A stretch of DNA of 64,000 nucleotides from CAZCTC01 sp964501335 (GCA_964501335.1 CAZCTC010000006.1:1-64000), one strand, 5' to 3'. Positions 19,841 through 28,604 are shown, counted from the stretch's first letter. Numbers and translations are program-made. The notes: a model not told the origin generated them from the letters alone.

Positions 19841-21730
19841 ATGGAAAAGACTAAATCTCAACCGGTTGGGGAACTGCGTCCCACCCAAATGATCTTTACT
19901 TACGGCATCGGCGCCATCGTCGATCTACCCTACCTCTCCGTCCTGGTCATGGGGCTGGATGATTGGAAAGAGACCAACACCGGTCTCATGCCCGAGATCC
20001 ATGAAGACCGGCTGCTGCGCGCCGTACGCTGGGAACTCAAAAGCCCGGTCGAAAAACTTCTGGGCATGCCCCTCCCCCCAGAATCCACGGGAATGCCCAA
20101 TCCCTTTGCAGATATCCGCCCCGTGGGGGTTCCGGTCGCCAACTTTCCCCGCTGGATGCTCTGTCCCCAATGCCGCACCCTGGCTCCGATCAACAGCGGC
20201 GAGTTCGAACTCAAAACGAATGCTTACCATCCCGAACGCGCCCAATATGTCCACGCCCACTGCGGCGGCAGCAAAAAACCACCCGTCGCCGTTCCGGCCC
20301 GCTTCCTGGTCGCCTGTGAAAACGGCCATCTCGACGACTTCCCCTGGGTCGAGTTTGTCCACAGCGGGCCGACGGCCTGCAACTGGCGACTCCAATTAAT
20401 CGAATCCGGCCCCAGCGGCGAAGCCCGCGATCTGGAAGTCCGCTGCACCGAATGCAAAAAAGGCCGGCGCCTTTCGGATGCCTTTGGAATGCAAGGGCAA
20501 CAAAATCTGCCGCTCTGCCGGGGCCGGCGTCCGCATCTGCGAGATTACGATCCAGAGCCGTGCGAAAAACGGATTCGCGCCATCTTGCTGGGAGCCTCCA
20601 ATCTCTGGTTCCCCGATGTCTTGACCAGCCTGGCCATCCCCACCGAATCCGCCCGGCTGGCGCAAATGGTGGAAGATCATTGGGCCAGACTCAGCAAAAT
20701 CGAAACCCCGCAACTTATTGCAATACTTCGCTCGATGGAAACTCTCAACGAATTCTACGCCTACTCGGATCAAGAACTGTGGGAAGCCATCCAGCGCAAA
20801 CGCCAGCAAGAAGAGAACGGACAATTCATCGCCGATCCGCTCGATCTGCGAGGCCCCGAATGGGAACTCTTCACGCATCCTGAAGATCAGCTGTTTTCTG
20901 AAAACTTCCGTATCCGTCCCGTAGCGATACCGGAAGGGTTCGAAAACGTCATCGAGCGAGTCGTCCTGGTGGAACAGATGCGCGAAGTTCAGGCCCTGAT
21001 CGGGTTTACCCGGATCGATGCTCCGGGAGAATTGGAGGATTCGGAAGAAGAAACCCGGCGGGGACAGAGAATGAAAATCTCCCAACAGCCCCCCACCTGG
21101 ATCCCGGCCACCGAAATCCACGGCGAAGGAATCTTCATCCAGCTCAAAGAGAGCGCCCTTCAGGAATGGCTGAAAAGGCCGGCCGTGCAGCAGCGCAATC
21201 TGCTCTTCCACGACTCCCATTCCCGTTGGCGGCTGGCCCGCGGCATCCAACAGCCGGAAGCCCATTACCCGGGCATGCGCTATGTGCTGCTTCACACCTT
21301 CGCCCATGCCCTGATGCAGCAATTCACCCTGGAATGCGGCTACACCGCAGCCAGCGTCCGGGAGCGTCTCTACTCCCGCAACCCCGAAGAGGACCGCCCG
21401 GCCCGGGCCGGACTGCTCATCTACACCGCCGCCCCCGACAGCGAAGGCACCCTGGGCGGGCTGGTCGGCCTGGGCGAACCGCAAGAATTACGGCGGCACC
21501 TCATCAATGCCCTGCATCACGCCGAACTCTGCGCCTCCGATCCGCTCTGCGCCGAGCACACCCCCAGTCAGGACGGCTTCACCCTCCATGCGGCCGCCTG
21601 TCACGCCTGCGCCTTCGCCCCGGAAACCTCCTGCGAACGCGGCAACAAATATCTGGACCGTTCCGTTCTCGCGCCCACCGTCGCCGAAGAAGGATTGGAA
21701 TTTTTCGAGCGGATATCCATGACAAAATAA
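19841..21730 (+). CDS. drmB: DrmB: DUF1998-family DISARM subunit
   Basis: A 629-residue protein. Near the N-terminus GELRPTQMIFTYGIGAIVDL is characteristic of DrmB. It has a CPQC pair near residue 107, the VACENGHLDDFPW block, and a C-terminal DUF1998 zinc-type region with LHTFAHALMQQF and CHACAFAPETSCERGNKYLD near residue 586. Family knowledge: DrmB is the non-enzymatic partner of DrmA in the DISARM DNA-recognition complex. It is the last gene on this strand; a bidirectional terminator lies 10 bases after the stop. A drmC (phospholipase D fold) gene, which usually closes the operon, is absent. Identification is strong. Confidence 0.92.
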   Translation: MEKTKSQPVGELRPTQMIFTYGIGAIVDLPYLSVLVMGLDDWKETNTGLMPEIHEDRLLRAVRWELKSPVEKLLGMPLPPESTGMPNPFADIRPVGVPVANFPRWMLCPQCRTLAPINSGEFELKTNAYHPERAQYVHAHCGGSKKPPVAVPARFLVACENGHLDDFPWVEFVHSGPTACNWRLQLIESGPSGEARDLEVRCTECKKGRRLSDAFGMQGQQNLPLCRGRRPHLRDYDPEPCEKRIRAILLGASNLWFPDVLTSLAIPTESARLAQMVEDHWARLSKIETPQLIAILRSMETLNEFYAYSDQELWEAIQRKRQQEENGQFIADPLDLRGPEWELFTHPEDQLFSENFRIRPVAIPEGFENVIERVVLVEQMREVQALIGFTRIDAPGELEDSEEETRRGQRMKISQQPPTWIPATEIHGEGIFIQLKESALQEWLKRPAVQQRNLLFHDSHSRWRLARGIQQPEAHYPGMRYVLLHTFAHALMQQFTLECGYTAASVRERLYSRNPEEDRPARAGLLIYTAAPDSEGTLGGLVGLGEPQELRRHLINALHHAELCASDPLCAEHTPSQDGFTLHAAACHACAFAPETSCERGNKYLDRSVLAPTVAEEGLEFFERISMTK

Positions 21731-21740
21731 ATCCTCAGAC

Positions 21741-21793
21741 AAAAAAACGCCACCGCGCCGGGAGAAACCTTTCTCCCGGCGCGGTGGCGTTTT
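21741..21793. terminator. Bidirectional terminator between drmB and the TPR-CSD gene
   Basis: A perfect 20-bp stem (21748-21767 with 21770-21789), two-base loop, flanked by seven A residues on the left and TTTT on the right. It can stop transcription from both converging genes. It lies 10 bases after the drmB stop and 2 bases after the stop of the minus-strand gene. Confidence 0.92.
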
Positions 21794-21795
21794 AA

Positions 21796-23085
21796 TCATG
21801 ACTCTGTATTAACAATTAGTTGAAGATCATAAGCTTCAGGGCCTTTACGCCCCTCACGAAGACTAAACTCGAAAAAGCCTCCTATATTTACAGTATCCAG
21901 GCCTTTTACTTCTGTAATATGAAAGAACAATCCTTTCTCCCGGCCCGGCACTTCCAAAAAACCATATCCCTTTGCCTCTACAAAATTAATAACCTTTCCT
22001 ACTAAGCGACCAGGAACAGCTGGTACAGGAAAAGTCACCCGCTGCGGAGCAGCAATGCCTGAATAAACAACTTTCAACGCATTTAATGCTTTTTCGGCTT
22101 CCGGAAAAGCTTTGTTATAAGTACCCTTGCGCAAGTCAATGGCACATTGGTATTCTCGTATAGCCTCGGAAATCCTCCCCAATTTCTCATAAACCATTCC
22201 CAAGTGATAATGCCCGTTGTGATTACGACGATCGACTCGTACCGCCTCCTTTAAAACAGCCTCTGCAGGTCCCCATTGTGCCAGATTTATATAAACTTCC
22301 CCCATATTACGAAGGATATAGGGACGATTTTGAATAGCCTCGGGCATGGACTTGTAAACCTGCAGAGCGGCATTGTAATCCCCCAATCCCTGATAAGCTC
22401 GCCCCATATAGTCCAATATATAATGAACCGGTTTTCCCGCCAAACGCTGAGCAACTTTCAGCGCTTCTAAGGCAAGAACAAATCGCTGAGTTTCTACATA
22501 CAATTTCCCCAAATTATAATGCAGATCCGCATCATCCTTTATCATCTGTTCAGCTTCTAAAAGACGCTTCTCTGCCAATTCATAATTGCCTGCAACGCAA
22601 AACAATTTTCCCTGTTGAAGACAAGCCTTCGCATAATGCTTCAATTCTAAATCTTTTCTATCCCCATCCGATAAAGAATTAAAAGCTTTACGGCACTGCT
22701 CAAAAACTGTTAAAGCTTTCCCTCTACTATTGGGCAAACGAGAAAGTGCATACCCTTTTCTATAGAGAACAGCAATATAATCAGGTCTGATCTTCAAAGC
22801 CTTATCAAAGAAAATAATAGCCTGGTCATACTGTAATTGCGCATAATGTTGATATCCCAAAAGATAAAACCATTTTGCTTCCTGAGGTTGCAAAGAACAG
22901 AGTATTTGATATACCTCGATAGCATCAGCATAACGCTGTGCCTGAGAATAACAAAATCCCAATTTGTAAAGGACATCGATATTATGCGAATCCGACTGCC
23001 GTGCCTGTTCCAAAAGAGAGCTGGCTTGAGACCAGTCATTGGCCTGCATCAAAGCGTCAACTTGAGTTAAAAGATTTGTCAACAT
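21796..23085 (-). CDS. TPR-repeat protein with C-terminal cold-shock domain
   Basis: A 429-residue protein; ATG at 23085 with GGGGAGG just upstream. Residues 1 to about 345 are serial tetratricopeptide repeats, e.g. DVLYKLGFCYSQAQRYADAI and ADLHYNLGKLYVETQRF. The last 70 residues form a cold-shock/OB fold: GKVINFVEAKGYGFL (RNP1-like KGYGFL) and KGLFFHITEV (RNP2-like). This pairs a protein-interaction scaffold with a predicted single-stranded RNA/DNA-binding domain. It is the last gene of a minus-strand run that includes an RnlA-like HEPN protein and a NACHT ATPase, 33 bases downstream of the former. A role in presenting nucleic acid to, or restraining, the HEPN RNase is a reasonable guess but unproven. 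Confidence 0.85.
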   Translation of the reverse strand: MLTNLLTQVDALMQANDWSQASSLLEQARQSDSHNIDVLYKLGFCYSQAQRYADAIEVYQILCSLQPQEAKWFYLLGYQHYAQLQYDQAIIFFDKALKIRPDYIAVLYRKGYALSRLPNSRGKALTVFEQCRKAFNSLSDGDRKDLELKHYAKACLQQGKLFCVAGNYELAEKRLLEAEQMIKDDADLHYNLGKLYVETQRFVLALEALKVAQRLAGKPVHYILDYMGRAYQGLGDYNAALQVYKSMPEAIQNRPYILRNMGEVYINLAQWGPAEAVLKEAVRVDRRNHNGHYHLGMVYEKLGRISEAIREYQCAIDLRKGTYNKAFPEAEKALNALKVVYSGIAAPQRVTFPVPAVPGRLVGKVINFVEAKGYGFLEVPGREKGLFFHITEVKGLDTVNIGGFFEFSLREGRKGPEAYDLQLIVNTES

Positions 23086-23118
23086 AAAACCTCCCCATTT
23101 ATTCCAAAAATGTAAAAT

Positions 23119-24588
23119 TTAGAAAGGTGGTTCCTCAGATGAAACATTTGCGGGTTCAGCCGAAGCAGTTGAATCAACAGACACAGGAGTATTAATCGGA
23201 ACTTGAGTAACATTGTTCTGATACCAACTCAAAAACACCTCAGGTTCTTTTCCTTTTACAATTAAAACATCTCCCGGATCACGTGGACAGAATACCTTAA
23301 CATCACCAAAATTAACTTGCCATTTGTTATGAGAACCAGGATCACTCATTGTTTTTATTTGATATTGCGCTTCTGTTAATCGTCTTAACAATAAAGCCTC
23401 ATCAATAATTTGGATCTTTAACGGATCATCCTTTTTCACAGCGGGTTCAGGTGAGGCTGTCGGAGCAGAGACATTCGTTTTATTGCCAATGGGTTTTAAT
23501 TCAATCGGAGATCCCACTAATTCTTCATACCCACGTTGGATAGCTCTCAAAATAACCCCGGTTTCCCGTTGTAATACTCCTACAGTTGTTATCTTAGTAT
23601 CCCGTATCGGATCCGAATGCATCATCAAATTACGACTACCCGTCCATGCTGTTTTTAAATCATCGGACAAATGTCCATGCCGATGGGCATCCACGATCCT
23701 CCCCTTCAATTCATTCAACCAATCACCAATGCGAATAGCATCAGAACTTTGACGAATGTCAGCCTCATCAGCCATTCCTAACTGAATAAACAATTTCAAT
23801 AAGAATCCTTCATAAGCACGACCAAAAGGCATGACTAACACAGAATAATCCGGTAAGTTAAATTTGCCTTCTTCTAGAGCAAATAAAAGCAAAGCCGCAG
23901 ACAATAACGTTTCCTGGTCATGGGGGAAAAAAAAGCGATAGGCATCTTGACCAATTTGATCTTTGATCCATATAAGCGCTTTATCCGGCATATCCGGCCG
24001 ATTCATGACTTCCAATGCCACATCACGAGTCGACTCAGGAATATAACGCGCCGCTCTTTCTTGAGGAGGTTGAGAAAGCTTATGATCTAAATGATCGCAA
24101 ACATCATCGAAAAGTTCGCTGGCACGCCCCTGTACCAAAAGCTTTCCGGTTCTGAACTGCGTCACCATCACTCTATCAGTTCGAGAGAAAATTTCAGCCC
24201 GGTAAAAACTCACCGCCTCATTTCCTTCATGCCATACAATCCGGTTAAAAGATCCGGCCAGGTGTTCCCGTATCACTTCAACCTTAGCAAAGGCAACAAA
24301 AAAAGTTGTAGCACGGTTTTCAATCGCCCCATCCCCCGATAAAACTTCTACCGCCTCTGCCTGATATGATTTTTTCCAATCATCCAACCGTTTCAAGAAC
24401 GCCGACTGAGGTTTTCCCCCTACAGTAATGGAACCGGTTGTGTATATATTAATGGACCCTTCATCCGGCCCTAACGCTAATTTTAGCTGTATGGCTGAAT
24501 TAATCTCACGTTCGCTGAGAATCTTTATCCCTGCACTGGCAGCATAATTTCTAAAAGCGGATAATGCATGAGCCTGTTTATCAACCAT
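23119..24588 (-). CDS. RnlA-like HEPN RNase with N-terminal TBP-like domains
   Basis: A 489-residue protein; ATG at 24588 with TAAGGAGG 6 bases upstream. The N-terminus contains two TBP-like elements as in RnlA toxins: SINIYTTGSITVGGKPQSAF and MVTQFRTGKLLVQG. A helical domain follows with MPFGRAYEGFLLKLF and then RNLMMHSD near residue 318, an R-x4-H HEPN ribonuclease motif. After a proline/serine linker there is an additional C-terminal module (IQIIDEALLLRRLTEAQYQI to FLSWYQ) that I do not know from RnlA. Family knowledge: RnlA is the mRNA-cleaving toxin of RnlAB, active in phage abortive infection. No RnlB-like antitoxin is evident; neighbours are a NACHT ATPase and a TPR-CSD protein, suggesting ATPase-controlled activation instead. 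The RnlA relation is by motif, moderately sure. Confidence 0.7.
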   Translation of the reverse strand: MVDKQAHALSAFRNYAASAGIKILSEREINSAIQLKLALGPDEGSINIYTTGSITVGGKPQSAFLKRLDDWKKSYQAEAVEVLSGDGAIENRATTFFVAFAKVEVIREHLAGSFNRIVWHEGNEAVSFYRAEIFSRTDRVMVTQFRTGKLLVQGRASELFDDVCDHLDHKLSQPPQERAARYIPESTRDVALEVMNRPDMPDKALIWIKDQIGQDAYRFFFPHDQETLLSAALLLFALEEGKFNLPDYSVLVMPFGRAYEGFLLKLFIQLGMADEADIRQSSDAIRIGDWLNELKGRIVDAHRHGHLSDDLKTAWTGSRNLMMHSDPIRDTKITTVGVLQRETGVILRAIQRGYEELVGSPIELKPIGNKTNVSAPTASPEPAVKKDDPLKIQIIDEALLLRRLTEAQYQIKTMSDPGSHNKWQVNFGDVKVFCPRDPGDVLIVKGKEPEVFLSWYQNNVTQVPINTPVSVDSTASAEPANVSSEEPPF

Positions 24589-24599
24589 CCGAGACCTCC

Positions 24600-24884
24600 T
24601 TAAGCGTTAAATTTTACCGTCCCATCCTCAATCCCGCATTGTCGTAGTACATCAACATCTCCGCATCTTCCTACCGCCCGGCCACTCAAGTCGTCGAAAA
24701 GGTTACGTCGTTCGGGCATCGCTAATCCCACCTGAAAATGTAAAAACAGTCCCCAATTAAGGTACCGCCACTGTTTTAAAACTTCAGATTGTCCAACAGC
24801 CGGCGCAGGAATGGTAACCCCAAAATGATCATTCCCCATCCGCTGCAACTGGCGTGATTTATTTCCTGGATCCGCACCCACCAT
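24600..24884 (-). CDS. Small hypothetical ORF within the NACHT/HEPN operon
   Basis: An open frame of up to 94 residues in the 353-base gap between the NACHT gene and the RnlA-like gene. Its stop TAA is fused to the Shine-Dalgarno sequence of the next gene (TAAGGAGG), a layout typical of coupled genes. No good ribosome site is seen at its own ATG (24884) or at the next one, and a stop lies three codons upstream. The sequence (e.g. LKQWRYLNWGLFLHFQVGLA) has plausible protein composition but no recognisable family. It could be a short real gene, the place where an antitoxin would sit, or a decayed remnant. Low confidence. Confidence 0.35.
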   Translation of the reverse strand: MVGADPGNKSRQLQRMGNDHFGVTIPAPAVGQSEVLKQWRYLNWGLFLHFQVGLAMPERRNLFDDLSGRAVGRCGDVDVLRQCGIEDGTVKFNA

Positions 24885-24941
24885 CCCACACTACTGCGAT
24901 ATTCGGCTTGTCCGACCAGCAAGAAAGATAAACCACCTTGC

Positions 24942-27677
24942 TTAAAGCTCTACAACCCGAAAACCCAAACTCCCATTATAGAGTTCAGGAGAATATTTAG
25001 ATCGACAAGTACATCTCAGGTCGATCGCCCGCCCATGATAAGCTCCACCTCTTATGGTTCGTAAATCAGAAAATTTTAAATCTTCGCGCCAGTCAAAAGG
25101 TTTATAAGGATAATCATGATAAAGACTGCGAGTCCATTCAGACACATTTCCGCTTAAATCCAATACCCCATAAGGAGAAGCCCCTTCTGGAAAAATCCCC
25201 ACCGGAGTAATTTGTCGAATTCCCAATTCTTCATTATTACAACGCAAGGCATCCCACTGGTTACCCCAAGGATAAACTCTGCGATCCCGATCTCCCCTGG
25301 CCGCCTTCTCCCATTCCGCCTCTGAGGGCAACACTATTTGCTTTTTAGTAACTTTACTCAGCCAGGTACAATAGGCCAACGCATCTGACCAGGTTACCTC
25401 AACCACCGGACAACTTTCATAGCCTTTGGGAAAACGGTTATTTTTCCAATAACTCGGCGGCGTTCGTCCAGTTGCTTCTATAAAGAATTGATATTGAGCA
25501 TTGGTAATGGGAGCTTTGGCGATCCTGTATTCCGGCAAAACCACCCTGTGTTGAGGAAATTCATCTTCGTTACTATCTTTTGGGGGAATTCCCCAAACAT
25601 CCGTACTGGTCCCCATAAAAAATTCACCTGCCGGAATTTTTATCCATTGCGGCTCACCATAAGGCAAGGACCAAAACCCGGCTCCAACTCGGGCCAAAGC
25701 CTGCATGGCCATACTACGCCGCTCAATCCAGGAATTATTAGAACCCGGCCCCCCCACCAGGCGATTCAACCATGAAGGCGAAACTTCCAATCCGGCGCGT
25801 AAGCGCTTTTGAATTTCAACTTCTAAATCGTTGGTAACCCGACCGCCGCCAACATCGCGCAGTGCTTCTGCGGCCAGGGTCAAATTATAATAAATCTCCT
25901 TCTCTTCTTTATAATCGGCAATCGCTTGAATCAAACGCGTCGTCCGCTCCCGGCTCTGGGTACTCAAATAACCTGCTTCCAATAAAATAGCTTCCCGCCA
26001 CCAGGAATCCTCGCAATAACGCAGCGTATAGTCCACATAGTCATCCCGCCCGGCTATCGCCCGCGCCGCAAAATATTCTTGAAAAGTCAGGTGCGAAAAA
26101 GTGTAAATGCCTTCCCCGCGCCCCAACAGCAATCCGGTGCGTTCTTCGATCACATTCAAAAAATAAATCACCGCCCGTTTTGAATTACGGTCATCCCGGG
26201 TGATTTCATAAAAATGGGCATAGAGAAGTTTCGCCAAATCCTCGATCCCGATCTCTTTCTGGTGGGATTCATGCATTTTCAGAGCCACTTTTTGCAACAG
26301 TAAACGACGGTCCCCGGCATCAAAAGGATGGTTTTCCAAAATCACCGTTTCCTGAACCCCCTTTACTTCATCCCACTTTCCCAATAATACATCGATGGCT
26401 TCGGCGTACAGTTCAGCCCGCCGATCCGGCAGTTTCACTCGATCCCGATGGACTAAAGCAATCACAGTCAATAACAAGGGATTGATCGCCAGTTCACGCA
26501 CCCGTTCATTCGCTGCAATAGAGGATAATAACTGACGGGTTTGATCTTCAGCCCATACAGCGGCATCTTCTCCCGGCCCTAATTGTCCAACGCCCACCGC
26601 CAAATGCCAGTTTCGCAAAAACAAGGCTATATCGGCATCGGTAAAATCTTGAATGGTAGTCGTAACATATCCCCACCCCAACTGAGCCGCTCCTGTATAA
26701 CCAACAATCCGACTGGTAACGACAAAACGGCATTTAGGATAAGCCACCGTAAAAGCCTCTACCATTCGAGCTACCCGTCGCCGCAAATCAGGATCAGCTA
26801 CTTCGTCCAAACCATCAAAAAGAACCACAGCTTTTCCAGATTCCAAATACGAGTCGAAAAAACCTGCCGGCAAAACAACCCGTTCCCCGGCCAACATCTG
26901 TCGAAAATGCTCTAACAACAGAGAACACCCTTCAGTCCCATCGTCGGTCCGGCGATGAACCGCAAGATAAGCTCCCAAACGCCGCAACGGCAACAAAAGA
27001 GGTAAAAATCCCGCAGTGCCAGGCAACTCCAAATGTTGCTGCACAAAGGTAGTGCCCTGGGCCAGATCTTGAGCATAGAGCAAGACCAGATAACGCAATA
27101 AAGTCGTCTTCCCACTGCCCGGGTCTCCCAACACCACCAGATGAGGATAGAGCTTCAATGTACGGTTGATATTTTCCTGATCCGAAGGGATGGTTTTACT
27201 TTTCTTCGACGTTTCTAAACGCCGGAGTTTTGATTTTTCAACACCTGCCGGCGCCGGGGTTGTATCAGATCGCGATTCCTCACGTTTGAGTCGTTGATCA
27301 TTGACTCGTAACGTCACATAGATTTGTTCCAATTCAATGCTGACCAGCTTGCCACCGGAACGAATCCCTTGCAAAGGCAGATAACGATTCTGAGAAATCA
27401 CATACTTCAAGTAACGAGATAAAGCTGATTTCACATCAACTGCTGGAGTCTCTATCGGAGGATCTCCAATAATCACCTTAGCGCCTTGCCCGGCTACAAT
27501 CACGTGCCCCCCAGCCGCAATGCTTTCAGTGCCGGTCGCCACGGGAGCTCCAATCCGCTGAGAAACCACAGCGCCAGCCGCCATCTGAACATTGGATAAA
27601 GCTATCAGAGGTTGAGCGCAAAGAGGACAAACTTTAAACCGTTCCGGCCAGTTTTCACCGCAATACTGACACTGCAT
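24942..27677 (-). CDS. Zinc ribbon-NACHT-SUMF1 STAND ATPase
   Basis: A 911-residue protein; ATG at 27677 with GGGAGG 9 bases upstream (a TTG two codons earlier is less likely). Residues 3-20 form a zinc ribbon, CQYCGENWPERFKVCPLC. A glycine-rich linker with APVATGTESIAAGG (about 43-60) follows. The NACHT domain has Walker A GDPGSGKTTLLRYL near 184, Walker B VVLFDGLDEV near 289 and the sensor-like FVVTSRIVGY. A helical arm comes next, and the last 235 residues are a SUMF1/FGE-sulfatase domain (IPAGEFFMGTS, LPSEAEWEKAARG, SGNVSEW, RGGAYHG, LGFRVVEL). In the usual CxxxxC pair of active formylglycine enzymes only one Cys seems conserved (LRCTCRS), so the domain is probably a ligand-sensing lectin-like fold. 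Family knowledge: NACHT-STANDs oligomerise on threat detection. It follows the EAD-like gene by 45 bases. Confidence 0.88.
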   Translation of the reverse strand: MQCQYCGENWPERFKVCPLCAQPLIALSNVQMAAGAVVSQRIGAPVATGTESIAAGGHVIVAGQGAKVIIGDPPIETPAVDVKSALSRYLKYVISQNRYLPLQGIRSGGKLVSIELEQIYVTLRVNDQRLKREESRSDTTPAPAGVEKSKLRRLETSKKSKTIPSDQENINRTLKLYPHLVVLGDPGSGKTTLLRYLVLLYAQDLAQGTTFVQQHLELPGTAGFLPLLLPLRRLGAYLAVHRRTDDGTEGCSLLLEHFRQMLAGERVVLPAGFFDSYLESGKAVVLFDGLDEVADPDLRRRVARMVEAFTVAYPKCRFVVTSRIVGYTGAAQLGWGYVTTTIQDFTDADIALFLRNWHLAVGVGQLGPGEDAAVWAEDQTRQLLSSIAANERVRELAINPLLLTVIALVHRDRVKLPDRRAELYAEAIDVLLGKWDEVKGVQETVILENHPFDAGDRRLLLQKVALKMHESHQKEIGIEDLAKLLYAHFYEITRDDRNSKRAVIYFLNVIEERTGLLLGRGEGIYTFSHLTFQEYFAARAIAGRDDYVDYTLRYCEDSWWREAILLEAGYLSTQSRERTTRLIQAIADYKEEKEIYYNLTLAAEALRDVGGGRVTNDLEVEIQKRLRAGLEVSPSWLNRLVGGPGSNNSWIERRSMAMQALARVGAGFWSLPYGEPQWIKIPAGEFFMGTSTDVWGIPPKDSNEDEFPQHRVVLPEYRIAKAPITNAQYQFFIEATGRTPPSYWKNNRFPKGYESCPVVEVTWSDALAYCTWLSKVTKKQIVLPSEAEWEKAARGDRDRRVYPWGNQWDALRCNNEELGIRQITPVGIFPEGASPYGVLDLSGNVSEWTRSLYHDYPYKPFDWREDLKFSDLRTIRGGAYHGRAIDLRCTCRSKYSPELYNGSLGFRVVEL

Positions 27678-27722
27678 AAACAAAACCTCCCACGGTCAAT
27701 GAAATCAATCAAGAACCTCAGC

Positions 27723-28604
27723 TTACCACAATGACTCAGCCAACTTCCACAACATCGCCGCAATTGGAGCCAGTTTAATCACCTCGGCACCGACTTTCCC
27801 CACTGACTGCAATGCCCCGGCAACCTTAGTTAAAATATCCGCTGCGGACGCCAGCTTACGAGTCACCCGTTCCCCATCAGGTTGGGATTCATTTAATTCC
27901 TGTTCTGCCTGTTCTAAGGAATCCTGCACATCCGCTACATCACCAGCTTTGGTGATTTCCTGAGCTACAATCGCTCTCTGAACTTCCACCCTCAAAGCGG
28001 AAACCTCTTGCCGCAATTCGTCCAAAGTTACCGGCACCTTCCCCCATATAAACTGAATTCCACTGACCACATTCCCCGCCTGAATCATATCTGCCGTAAT
28101 GCCGCCACTACGCACCTTCCGGGCCAACTCCACCAAAGCCATCGCCGTTTCAGGAGTTCCACTTTGTAACTGCACCCCATCGACCACATTTTCTGCCCGG
28201 ATCTCCCGCGCCCGAATTCCCCCATAGTGCGTAAAATGACCGCCATCTTGAACAATCGTAACATTGCCACTGGCCGCAATGCTTCTCTCTCCCATCGCAA
28301 TCGGAGCACTGATGGTATTGGCCACAATTCCGTTTATATTGTTGATCACCACCCTGGAACTATCGGTTATAGACTTTGAAGCAGAAAATCCCAAAGTCGC
28401 TCGCCGGCTTAACCAACCCTCCAGCACCGGAATAGCCCCCGGATTTCGGCGACAATGATCCAACAACAAATTGACCTTACTGTCACGACGCATCCCTTCG
28501 CTAAACTTATCCTTAACTTCAGGGAAACAATCTAAGGCCAGGGCCTCAATTTGAGGATCATCCAAAGCCGCTAATTTTGTTCTTAGTTCAGGAATCGTTT
28601 CCAT
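27723..28604 (-). CDS. Effector-associated-domain-like protein with hydrophobic C-terminus
   Basis: A 293-residue protein; ATG at 28604 behind AAGGGAG. The first 70 residues (LAALDDPQIEALALDCFPEV to LEGWLSRR) resemble the small all-helical effector-associated domains (EADs) that act as death-like adaptors in bacterial conflict systems. Next comes a glycine/valine-rich stretch with SAPIAMGERSIAASGNVTIV (about 96-117), clearly related to the linker of the adjacent NACHT protein. It continues with IRAREIRAENVVDGVQL and AGNVVSGIQF repeats, a helical segment, and a hydrophobic C-terminal helix (KVGAEVIKLAPIAAMLWKL) that could insert in or lie on a membrane. It is first in the operon leading to the NACHT, RnlA-like and TPR-CSD genes. 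EAD assignment is by pattern only. Confidence 0.6.
   Translation of the reverse strand: METIPELRTKLAALDDPQIEALALDCFPEVKDKFSEGMRRDSKVNLLLDHCRRNPGAIPVLEGWLSRRATLGFSASKSITDSSRVVINNINGIVANTISAPIAMGERSIAASGNVTIVQDGGHFTHYGGIRAREIRAENVVDGVQLQSGTPETAMALVELARKVRSGGITADMIQAGNVVSGIQFIWGKVPVTLDELRQEVSALRVEVQRAIVAQEITKAGDVADVQDSLEQAEQELNESQPDGERVTRKLASAADILTKVAGALQSVGKVGAEVIKLAPIAAMLWKLAESLW

Noticed and set aside
24600..25080. Diversity-generating retroelement using the SUMF1 C-terminus as variable region
   Set aside because: The fold is the usual target, but I found no template repeat resembling the end of the gene in the gap and no reverse transcriptase in the window.
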